Below, in pieces: positions 1-10,345 of a stretch of DNA of 64,000 nt. Positions within the stretch are counted from its first letter, which is position 1; each line of letters opens with the position of its first letter. The notes beneath the pieces are model-generated. The model did no database searches. It saw nothing but the letters and a program-made list of their open reading frames with translations, and was not told the DNA's origin. The DNA is taken from positions 13,016,404 through 13,080,403 of the forward strand of contig NC_081183.1 in NCBI RefSeq assembly GCF_029867415.1, read 5' to 3'. The stretch comes from Vicia villosa. Taxonomy: Eukaryota; Streptophyta; Magnoliopsida; Fabales; Fabaceae. The translations under genes and the position numbers were made by a program.

Positions 1-1864
1 CTAGCTCCCAGGTAACATTTCCTTCAGCCGGTCCTCCCCAAACTACTCTGACCAAAGCTATTTCCTTGCCACGCAATTTCTACAGCCTTCGATCTTCAAT
101 CCTCTCAGGTAAAGTCTCAACCGTCAAGTTGTCTTTCACTTGTACATCATCTACTTGGATCACATGAGACGGATCCGAAATGTATTTCCTCAACTGAGAC
201 ACATGAAATACATCATGCAAGTTTGCAAGCATTGGCGGTAAAGCGATACGATATGCCACTTCTCCCACTCTTTCTGAAATTTTGAATGGTCCAATAAAAC
301 GCGGTGTCAACTTCTTTGACTTCAATGCTTGACCAATTCCTGTCATAGGAGTAACTCTCATAAACACATGATCTCCCTCTTGAAACTCAAGTATTTTCCT
401 CCTCTTGTCATGATAACTCTTCTGACGACTCTGAGAAGCTTTCATATTCTCTTGAATCATTTTAATCTTCTCCGTAGTCTGTTGTACAACTTCTGGTCCA
501 ATCACAGCACTCTCACCAGATTCGTACCAACACAACGGCGTCCTACACCTCCTACCATACAAGGCCTCAAACGGAGCCATACCAATACTCGAATGATATC
601 TGTTGTTGTAGGTAAATTCAACCAGGGGTAGATAACTATCCCAAGTACCCCCTTTTTCCAACACACAAGCACGCAACAAATCCTCTAACGACTGAATCGT
701 CCTCTCAGTTTGTCCATCAGTCTGCGGATGATAAGCAGAACTCAATCTCAGCTTTGTACCCAAAGCTTTCTACAAACCTTCCCAGAACTTAGATGTAAAC
801 CTCGGATCTCTGTCTGACACGATACTTGAAGGAATACCATACAGACTAACTATCTTCTCAATATATAATTGAGCCAGCTTCTCCATCGGATAATCCATTC
901 TTATCGGTATAAAATGTGCAGACTTCGTCAACCTGTCTACTAGGACCCAGATAGATTCACAATTCTTGACAGTTCTCGGTAAACCAGAAACAAAATCCAT
1001 TGATATGCTATCCCACTTCCACTCAGGAATAAACATCGGTTGCATAAACCCAGATGGCTTCTGATGCTCAATTTTTGACTTCTGACACGTCAAACAAGAA
1101 TACACGAACTCAGCAATTTCTTTCTTCATTCCAGGCCACCAAAACAACTTTTTCAAATCGTGATACATCTTGGTAGCACCAGGATGAATACTTAACCCAC
1201 TACGGTGTCCTTCTTCCAAAATACGCTTTCGGAGTTCAGCAATATCAGGAACACAAACTCGGTCACCAAACCTCAGTATACCGTTCTCGTCAACTCTGAA
1301 TTCACCATTCTTGCCTTGATTAATCAAAGTCAACTTATCAATCAATTCAACATCAGCTTTCTGACCTTCTCTGATCTCTTCAAGAATACCACTAGTCAGC
1401 TTTAGTATACCCAATTTAACACTAGTAGAAGTACCTTCACACACCAAACTCAAGTCTCTGAATTGTTCAATCAAATCCAATTCCTTCACCATTAGCATAG
1501 ACATATGCAAAGTCTTCCTACTCAATGTGTCAGCAACCACGTTTGCCTTACCCGGATGGTAATTCAAACCAAAATCATAATCTTTCAGAAATTCTAACCA
1601 CCTCCTCTGCCTCATATTTAGCTCTTTCTAATCAAAGAGATACTTCAGACTCGTATGATCACTAAATACCTCAAATCTCGAACCATACAAATAGTGTCGC
1701 CACAACTTCAAAACGAAAACCACAACTGCTAACTCTAAATCATGAGTCGGATATTTCCTTTCATGCACTTTGAGTTGTCTCGACGCATAAGCGACCACTT
1801 GTTGATTCTGCATCAATACACCACCTAAACCCATCAACGAAGCATCACAATAAGCCACAAACGA
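1..1864 (-). pseudogene. RNase H-integrase-chromodomain part of Tekay-type polyprotein, with stops
   Basis: Continues the 1865-4321 frame with no frameshift. RNase H opens with YCDAS (about 1850) and includes [14 protein letters not shown] at 1628-1630 interrupts RNase H. Integrase has the H-H-C-C zinc binding region (HPG...CLTCQKS, about 1060-1190), the first catalytic Asp in SMDF, the second in SDRDPRF (about 800-820), and a TAG at 770-772. The third acidic residue is in TERTIQSLEDL (about 690-720). The GPF..RVG..AYRI..LP and HVSQL region (about 180-290) leads into the chromodomain tail, which has a TAG at 80-82. Three of the four stops are TAG, each one C-to-T step from CAG. The coding frame still runs leftward at base 1. 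Confidence 0.9.
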
Positions 1865-4321
1865 TTATGTCGGATTCAGCAAAATCAAGATAGGAGCACT
1901 AGTCAACCTCCTCTTCAGTTCTTGGAATCCTTCTTCACATTTTGCATCCCAAATAAAAGCCTGTCCCTTCCTGGTTAATTTAGTTAACGGCAATGCTAAC
2001 TTCGAAAATCCTTCAATGAACTTTCTGTAGTAACCTGCAAGACCAAGAAAACTACGAATTTCTAACACTGACTTCGGAGCTTCCCACTGAGATACAACTT
2101 CTATCTTTGTAGGATCGACCGTAATACCATTCTTAGAAATCACATGTCCAAGAAAACTGACTTCCTCCAACCAAAATTCACACTTCGATAGTTTGGCAAA
2201 CAGTTGCTTCTCTTTTAACAGCTCTAACACGGTTCTGAGGTGTTCTGCGTGTTCTTCCTCATTCTTAGAATATATCAGGATATCATCTATAAATACTACC
2301 ACGAACTTGTCGAGATAAGGATGAAAGATCCTGTTCATATACTCCATAAAAACACCAGGTGCATTAGTAACTCCAAACGACATTACAAAATACTCGTAAT
2401 GTCCATACCTTGTTCTAAAAGCAGTCTTTTGAATATCATCATCCTTCACACGAATTTGGTGATACCCAGACCTCAGATCAATCTTACTAAACACACGCGC
2501 TCCAACCAACTGATCCATCAAATCATCAATCCTCGGCAATGGATACCGATTTTTGATAGTAACCTTGTTCAATTGTCTGTAATCCACACACAGCCTCATC
2601 GAACCCTCTTTCTTCTTCACTAGCAATACAGGCGCACCCCACAGAGAAACACTAGGACGAATGAATTTCTTCTCAAGCAATTCTTCTAACTGCTTCTTCA
2701 GTTCGGCCAACTCAGACGGCGACATATGATACGGTGCCATCGACACTGGACTAGTTCTCGGAACCAAATCAATAGAAAACTCTACTTCTCTTTCCGGTGG
2801 TAATTCATTCACATCTTCTGGAAAAACTTCGGGAAACTCACATACCACTGGTAATTCGCTACTCGTCACTTTTTCCTTCACATTCATCAATGCGAACAAC
2901 ATAAACACTGTTGCTCCATCTCCGATAGCTTCATTCACCTGTCTAGCTGTCATTTCCAGACTATCAGAACTAACCTCTTCAGGAAAAATTACCGTCTTCG
3001 CAAAACAGTTGATATGAACACGGTTGAATTCCAACCAGTTCATTCCCAGGATTACATCGAGTTGTTTCAACGGAAGGCACACTAAGTCCATCCCGAATTC
3101 TCTACCAAAAATGTCAACCGGGCAATTCAAGCATACCGACGAAGTAGTTACTGAACCCGACGTAGGAGTGTCAATAACCATACTTCCATTTATGTCAGAT
3201 ATCTCTAGATTCAACCTCTCAGCACAATCCAAAGAAATAAAAGAATGAGTTGCTCCAGTATCAAAAATCGCAACTAAAGGTGTGCCATGAATGAAACACG
3301 TACCTTTAATCAATCTGTCTTCTGGAGTAGTCTCTGACCCTATCAAAGCAAAAACCTTTCCTCCCGCTTGGTTCTTCTTTGGCTTGGTACAATTCGGACT
3401 AATGTGACCCTCTTCACCACAGTTGTAACAAGTCACAACCTTCTTCTTACAATCAGCAGCAATATGGCCCACTTGGTCACACTTGTAACACTTCTTCTGA
3501 TCAAGCTTACACTCGTTCCTACGATGTCCCATCTCACCATAATTATAAAATCTGATACGAGCACTGGAATCTCCCCCACTAGGTTTCTTCCAATCAGCAG
3601 ACTTACCTCTACCATATGGCTTACCTCTATCCATATGTTTCTTCCCCTTTCTGTCAACCAACTCGCGAGAGTGAGATGACTTCAGCTTGATGTTATCCTC
3701 TTCAAAAATCCTGCTACAATCTACTAAGTCAACAAACCTCCGAATCCTCTGATACCTAATGCCCTGCTTGATCTCATCACGAAGGCCATTCTCAAATTTG
3801 ACACATTTTGAGAACTCACTGGCTTCATCATTGTTGTAGTGAACATAGTACTTGGCCAACTCAACAAATTTTGCAGCATACTCTGGTACCGTCATATTAC
3901 CTTGCACCAGCTCCAGAAATTCAACTTCCTTTCTGCCCCTAACATCTTCAGGAAAATACCTTCTCATAAATTCCCTTTTGAATATAGCCCAAGTAATTTC
4001 TATACCATCAGCATCCAGTTCAGCTCTGGTTGCCAACCACCAGTCATCAGCTTCTTCAGATAGCATATGTGTGCCATACCTCACCTTGAGATTCTCAGCA
4101 CAATCGATGACTCTGAAAATCCTTTCGATCTCCTTCAGCCATTTCTGAGCACCTTCAGGATCATGCGTGCCTTTGAACAATGGAGGATTGTTCCTCTGAA
4201 AATTCCCCAAATGCCTTTCAGCACCAATCCCTGCTCCTATAGCATTTCCTCCAAGCACACAAGCAATCATGCCCAATGCCTCAGCGATAGCATCATCGTC
4301 TCTTCCTCCTCTTCCAGCCAT
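1865..4321 (-). pseudogene. gag-protease-reverse transcriptase part of Tekay-type polyprotein
   Basis: An 818-codon open frame. Gag capsid-like region at about residues 40-210 (HML and WW signature near 108-118). Zinc-knuckle region: knuckle 1 (258-271) has lost its first two cysteines (FYNYGEMGH), while knuckles 2 (CYKC..H..C, 278-291) and 3 (CYNC..H..C, 298-311) are intact. Aspartic protease with DTGA at 354-357. Reverse transcriptase with the catalytic FIDD box at 677-680. The frame ends at a TAA (1865-1867) at the RT/RNase H border, and homologous sequence continues in the same frame beyond it, so this is a nonsense mutation rather than the natural end. The ATG at 4321 gives an [11 protein letters not shown] start, normal for this lineage, 116 bp downstream of the primer site. 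Confidence 0.9.
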
Positions 4322-4436
4322 TGTTCTGCTTAATCACAAAAAATCCAGTCAGAACAAAAGTATCGACGATTAACTCGTATTAGTCGCATACACAGGAAAG
4401 ACTGACACTAAGACTCTGGTCACAATGACCGACTAT

Positions 4437-4448
4437 GCTCTGATACCA
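4437..4448 (-). other. Primer binding site, initiator tRNA-Met type
   Basis: The minus strand reads TGGTATCAGAGC, complementary to the 3' end of plant initiator tRNA-Met. It lies 4 bp inside the LTR edge at 4453. This fixes the element as minus-strand and the right-hand LTR as the 5' LTR. The element at 36101-43788 has the same site at 41622-41633. Confidence 0.9.
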
Positions 4449-4452
4449 CTAT

Positions 4453-4709
4453 TGTAACACCCCTCTAATTTCCCCGCGGCAATTAACAATTAAATCAGAG
4501 TAACATGCAATAAGGGTGTCACAATTCATAATAAAATAAATCTCATTCGTCATATGTCATGCACTCACCAAGAACATATGATTATAACTCATAATTTAGA
4601 GGATCATGTTTACACAGCGGAATTAAATCATCAAACTAGCATCACATCGTTAAATGCTTTAATTCTCAAAAATAAATTGAACACAACGAAGTTAATGACA
4701 TAAACGTAA
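4453..4709 (-). repeat. 5' LTR of Tekay-type element, internal-side fragment
   Basis: Starts TGTAACACCCC at the primer-site side. It is cut after CGTAA (4705-4709), which is the left copy of the target duplication made by the Ogre-like insertion. The LTR resumes at 17698. Confidence 0.88.
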
Positions 4710-5835
4710 TGTTGCAACCTGCCCTAAAAATTATAACTTTTAGAGTCGCCACCTATTCTGAAGGGCGAATAGGAAACCCTACGCAGTTTAGAGATCAGGG
4801 TAAGATACTATATTCAGGTCGAGGGAAGGTGTTAGGCACCCTCAACCTTTTCCTATGGCTTTGAATCTAAGGTCAACAGTTTTATGGCTAAGAGTATCAA
4901 GGTAAGGTTTATGCTTTCGAGGGTTAAATAATTAAGGGAAATGAATCGGGAAAAAATGAGATTTAGAGGGAAGGGGACTCGCCTTGGTTATCCAAGTGCC
5001 TACGTACCTCCTTATGGAGGATCAGAGTCTACGTAGTTCGGGGACAGGGTTGTACGCCTTGGAATTAGAATTTGTTGTTTGAAGGCTTTTTGAATGGCCT
5101 ATCGTAGTTTGAATAAGGATGAAAATCCGTAGTTTGATTTGAAGTGTTTTGAATGTTTGGGCGTACAACCCTGCTTTGATTTAGCACTATTAACCGCAAC
5201 GATCAATAGATTCAATCGCCATAGTTAATAGATTTGAAGTTGTATCATTACCAATTTTAATCAATTGATTTGATTATTACTGATAACGAGTTATGGTATT
5301 TTTTTAATAATTATGAATTGATTTGCATTGTTACCCCTCGCAATCGATTAATTCGATTAAAAAGAATAACAAATTTGAAGTTAAAAAAAAAAAGGATTAA
5401 TCATCACAACTAATAAGATAGTTGCAACCATTTAATCGAATATAATTTAATTGCATTTTAATTAAATAGAATTTTAATTAAAATTATTATTGCCCATAGC
5501 GATTAATCGATTTAATCGGCACGAACAATAAATTGACATTTTAATATAAATATCACATAATAATTTATTTATAAAAAATAATTATTATACAATTAATATA
5601 TATTAAAAGGTATTTTAATTAAAACAAAATAAATAGTAAAAATTATTTAAGTTAATAGGATTAGGATTCAGTGTGGTTGCAATTGGAGTACATGGTATAG
5701 GCATTGCTCAGGGTGCGTTGGATCTGGATAGGTAGATAATCAAGGGTTCAGATTTGAAGATGTATGGTAGGCCATGTTGCTAAGGGCGCATGGAATCAAG
5801 AAGAGAAATTCAGAAAAATAATATGCTGGAGGCAT

Positions 5836-5893
5836 GGATCGAACCCACACCCCCAGCCTCAACTAACACAACCCTTGCCAACTCAACTGCGCC
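5836..5893 (-). promoter_or_regulatory. tRNA-like Pol III promoter signature in 3' LTR
   Basis: The minus strand carries an A-box-like GCGCAGTTGAGTTGGCA (5877-5893) followed about 30 bp later by a perfect B-box GGTTCGATCC (5836-5845), normal tRNA spacing. A second T-arm-like GTTCAAATC lies about 120 bp away near 5970. It may be a captured tRNA or SINE head. Whether it is transcribed cannot be seen. Confidence 0.5.
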
Positions 5894-7329
5894 CACTACG
5901 CGTTTAGTGAACGCATCCATTGTAATATAAAAAAAACACAAAAAGAATAGGATAAAACGCGCGCGCAGATTTGAACTGTCCTATGGTGTAAGGACACATC
6001 ATCATCGTCCCCCTTTAGAACTAAAAAAACCTGCAACAATTAGCTACCAAATTGCTACGATTTCATTCGTAGCAAGCTCACCTGAGAAAACAGCGAATAG
6101 CACATATACAACCATAAACATTTCGCGACCCCTCCAACACTCTCGTTTAGATCATCCGAGTCTAACCATGCCCTTAATTCGTACTAATTTTACTTCTAAC
6201 AAAAACACCCAAATCAAACCCTAAAAACTCAATTAGGACGTTAATGGCAAAGGGGGTTTTAATCACACAATCTTCAATCTATCAACCCAGAAACATTCAT
6301 AATAATCATATAAAGCATAAAACCCAAACAATTTAACACATGAATGCACCAATTATGCTACTCGATCCACAGTTCAGAACGGCCTACCTTGACTAATCGG
6401 AGGTTGTCCTGGGGGTGTTGTTGCAGCGTGATGATCCTCACACGTTCAGAAACTCTTGGGGAAGCTTTTGCAATCCTTAGAACGCCTTGAGATGCTCTAA
6501 TTCTCCCAAACCGGTTTTGAGTTCTTGATGGCTTTCGTGTTCTTGCAGCTGCGTTTTCGTCAAGAATTTTTCTCCCCCCATCTGGTCCCTTGTCTTTGAT
6601 ACTTATACTGGAATGAATTAGGTTAAAAAAAAAGAGCCCAAGGATTATTGAATCAAATTTTGCCATATTTGAGAAATTTGATTTCTTTCTTGAATGGCAA
6701 GCTACTATTTTTGATCAATATTGTATCAAATCTTTCCAATCCATGTATGCACGAAATTAACTATATTTTAGACATTAATTGTGATTGGAAATACTTAAAA
6801 ATCTATTTTCCATCAAAATATTTGATCTTTATGTTAATTAAATCATTAAAATGAAATAAAAAATCATATTAAATCAAATATAATGTTAAATTTCGTGGAA
6901 AATAATTTTGGGCATGCTAATGTCTTGTGGACCAAGAGTGTAACAAAAAACCATGGGCCCATTTGCAAATTTTCTCAACTTGAACCTCCTTTTTTCATAT
7001 TTGGTCCTCAAAAATCACCCAACTTTGATCAAGCATATCTCACCCAATTTTTAAGCTATGAGGGAGTTCTAAGACTTTTTGGAAACCTCAAGAGGTCCTC
7101 TATAAGCCACTTTGGAATATATTTTTCATTTGGAGCTTTTATCTTGATCATATCCCCTTTGACAAAAAACTGCTTTTGAAGGATGCCTGAAAATGACCTG
7201 TAATCTTTTGCACCATACCTCTCAAATGAAGCATTTCTAGCCCTGGCTTGTGAGAGACAAAGTTGTAAGGAATCCAATTTCCTTCAAAATAGGCTTTGAG
7301 TGGGGCATTTTTGATATTCCATGTGAAAG

Positions 7330-7580
7330 TTATGCCCAGTCAAAGTTTATTTGACTTTCTCCTATAAAAAACCCTAATTTGAACCTTTGTATTTGTTCAT
7401 TTCTGAGTTTTTATTGATGGATCATGATCAACCTTTGATCAAATGATGGATATAACCTCACATACTTGATGTTGACCAAAAGTCTTGAAGTTTGACTGTA
7501 CTTTGACTATAGTTGACTTTTAGGTCAACATAGTCGATTATTAATCATCTGAGCCATTGAATCCTTGACTTTTGACATGG
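7330..7580. promoter_or_regulatory. W-box-like TTGAC cluster in U3 of Ogre-like LTR
   Basis: At least eight TTGAC/GTCAA cores in about 250 bp, including the inverted pair GTTGACTTTTAGGTCAAC near 7512-7529. In element orientation this is about 200-440 bp into the LTR, where U3 enhancers sit. TTGAC is the core of the WRKY-bound W-box. The cluster is repeated at about 17249-17499. Binding is inference. Confidence 0.45.
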
Positions 7581-7773
7581 AGATGCTTTGATACATGTGA
7601 GACACCTTGGGATCCATTTGAGACCTTAGAAATTCCAATTCCTTTGATAAAGTGCAAAATCCTAGTTTTGGATAGGAGAGAGTGACTTGAGAAAACCTTA
7701 GAACCTTGAGTTATTGGAGATGAAATGAGGAACCTTTGATTGAATATAGGAGGGCAAATTTTGGGGTATGACA

Positions 7774-7790
7774 GCTGCCCCTGTTCAATC
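7774..7790 (-). other. Polypurine tract of Ogre-like element
   Basis: On the minus strand the bases just before the 3' LTR read GAACAGGGGCAGC, the expected place and composition for plus-strand priming. Very similar CAGGGGCA strings recur inside the element at 10660-10930. Confidence 0.6.
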
Positions 7791-8310
7791 TTCTTAAACC
7801 TGAAGAGTCGGATAGGCACGTCTGCCTATCGTGATCTAAAGGTAGAAGATGATTGGACACTGAGAATGTCCCGAAATTTGCATTTGTTGGGAAGAAGTTA
7901 AGTGGGAGATGGGCTTTAAAGATGCCATCTAAGGTGAATACCATTCTTTCTCTCTCTTCCTCTTTTTTTTTGAAGGAGCTACGCATTTAAATCGTGGCGT
8001 GGCCTAAAAAGGCAACCTTGACTTTATGCAATGTTTATGATGCATGCGATGCATGATGCAGTGAGCTTCTCAAAATAAATGAGAGCGGTGTATGTATATG
8101 CAATATGTATGAATGAGGTATGTTAATTGAATGATGCATGATTGTTAGTTATGTTAGTTGCAGTTAGTAACTTTGGAAAAGAAAAATAGAACCTTGTTTG
8201 CTATTGATGGAATTTTGAAGAAGATCACTGCCGAGGGACTAACGTGATGAATGCTGTGTAGAAGATAATTAACTTGCAGTAGTGCTAGAGGGTTTGCAGT
8301 TCGTAGGTAA

Positions 8311-8978
8311 CCCACTTACTATAGTTCTAGTAAGTCGTCGCGGTTGGTATACCCACTCCCTATCGTAGTTTGAGTAAGTCTGTCGTAGATGGTGTGGCCC
8401 ACTTACCATAGCTCTGGTAAGTCGTCGCGGTCGATCACACCTACTTACTATCGTAGTTGGAGTGAGCTTATCGTAGATGGTAGGGCCCACTTACTATAGT
8501 TCTAGTAAGTCGTCGCAGTTAGCCATACCTGCTTGCTATCGTAGTTGGAGTAAGCTTATCGTAGATGGTATGACCCACTTACTATAGTTCTAGTAAGTCG
8601 TCGCAGTTAGCCATACCTGTTTACTATCGTAGTTGGAGTAAGCTTATCGTAGATGGTATGACCCACTTACTATAGTTCTAGTAAGTCGTCGCAGTTAGCC
8701 ATACCTGCTTACTATCGTAGTTGGAGTAAGCTTATCGTAGACGGTATGACCCACTTACTATAGTTCTAGTAAGTCGTCGCAGTTAGCCATACCTGCTTAC
8801 TATCGTAGTTGGAGTGAGTTTATCGTAGATGGTAAGGTCCACTTACTATTCAGTAAGTCGTCGCGGTTGACCATACCTACTCACTATCGTAGTTGGAGTA
8901 AGCTTATCGTAGATGGTATGACCCACTTACTATAGTTCTAGTAAGTCGTCGCAGTTAGCCATACCTGCTTACTATCGT
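8311..8978. repeat. 88-bp tandem repeat, about 7.6 copies
   Basis: Units begin at CCCACTTAC or close variants at 8311, 8398, 8486, 8574, 8662, 8750, 8838 and 8922 (spacing 87-88, once 84 because of a 4-bp deletion). Each unit contains AGTAAGTCGTCGC and TATCGTAGTTGGAG. It lies just inside the 3' LTR of the Ogre-like element. Open frames through it are by-products of the repeat. Confidence 0.92.
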
Positions 8979-9489
8979 AGTTTTGATTAATCCCCAAAAG
9001 GATCACTTGCTATAGCTCTAGCAAGCTCACCTGCACCAATGGGATCCACTTGCCCTGGTTCGGACAAATTTACCTGCATAGAAGATTGTTTTCCTGTATG
9101 AAAAGGATTCACCTGTTTTGGAGACTCACGACTATAGGGTCGGAGAAAATACACCTTTCACAACACGAGGGTTGGAGACTAGGCTTTTGTAGTGTGATTT
9201 GTATTTCGATGTAATAGTCAGACGGGAACTGACTACCAGACGGGAACTGGATTTAATGATTTTCCAGGACGAGAACTGGACTTTGAACTGGTTTGGATTG
9301 CCAATAAAAATTGGGCTTTTGTGATATGTATATGCTAATGCTAATGCATATGCATGTATGCTAATGCTGATGCAATCCCATGGTTTTATCTCCTCAAACC
9401 CATTGAACTTGTTTATTCCATGCTTGCACTTATACCCTGACTACGCTTATGCTGGCTTTGTAATGTTTATGTATGCTTATGCTTATGCG

Positions 9490-10345
9490 TATGTTTGGTT
9501 GACGTAATGAGTGGAACGAAGTAATGTCTTCTGTAAGATTACCTGAAAAGGTCTTTTTGGAATGGAAGTGAATGTTTGTCTTAAAGAAGACTATCTGAAA
9601 TGATTTATCGAAATGGTAGCAATTTGTCTTAGAGAAAACCACCTGTAAAGGCTCTTAGAGTAGATAGAAATTTGTCTTAAAGAAGACCGCCTGAAAAAGT
9701 TCTTAGCAAGGAATGAAGAATGTCTTTAAGGACGACTACCTGAAGAGGTCGAAAGATGTCTTGAAGAAGACTACCTGAAGAGGTTCCTGAGAGGGATGAT
9801 GGATTGTTTTTGAAAAAGACTACTTGAAAAGGTACTTAGGACAAGAATGTCTCGAAGAAGACTACCTAAACAGGTGCTTAGAAGAAAAATGTCTTGAAGA
9901 AGACTACCTCAAAAGGTACTTGGAAAAAGAAATGTCTAAAAAGACTACCTGAAAAGGTGCTTAGAAAAAGAATGTCTTGAAGAAGACTACCTCAAAAGGT
10001 ACTTGGAAAAAGAAATGTCTTAAAAAGACTACCTGAAAAGGTGCTTAGAAAAAGAATGTCTTGAAGAAGACTACCTCAAAAGGTACTTGGAAAAAGAAAT
10101 GTCTTAAAAAGACTACCTGAAAAGGTGCTTAGAAAAAGAATGTCTTGAAGAAGACTACCTCAAGAGGTACTTAGAAAGGTAATGTCCTGAAGAAGACTGC
10201 CTGAAAAGGAACTTAGAAAAGAAATGTCTTGAAAAAAGACTACCTAAAGAGGTTCTTGGAAATGGTGATAGTTTGTCTTGCATAAGACAGCTTGAGGAAA
10301 CTCCTAGAAAGGATCGTGAGATTCGTCTTAAAGAAGACCACATGA
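9490..10345. repeat. 42/84-bp degenerate tandem repeat
   Basis: About twenty copies of a roughly 42-bp unit built on ATGTCTTGAAGAAGACTACC and GAAAAGGT. The central part shows higher-order 84-bp periodicity (9971, 10055, 10139). Non-coding internal region of the Ogre-like element. Confidence 0.88.

Larger units (their letters stand above)
4710..7773 (-). repeat. 3' LTR of Ogre-like element
   Basis: 3,064 bp, TG...CA ends. Matches 14630-17692 base for base in the stretches compared, except one extra A in the run near 5390. Holds a tRNA-like segment (5836-5893) and a TTGAC-rich stretch (7330-7580). Short open frames inside it (for example 6358-6666) occur in both LTRs but show no recognisable domain. 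Confidence 0.92.

Noticed and set aside
6358..6666. 102-codon frame identical in both Ogre-like LTRs (6358, 16277)
   Set aside because: Identity reflects recent LTR duplication, not selection. No domain, and it lies within an LTR.
8311..8978. CRISPR-like array of regular repeats
   Set aside because: The units are contiguous tandem repeats without distinct spacers, in a plant retrotransposon.
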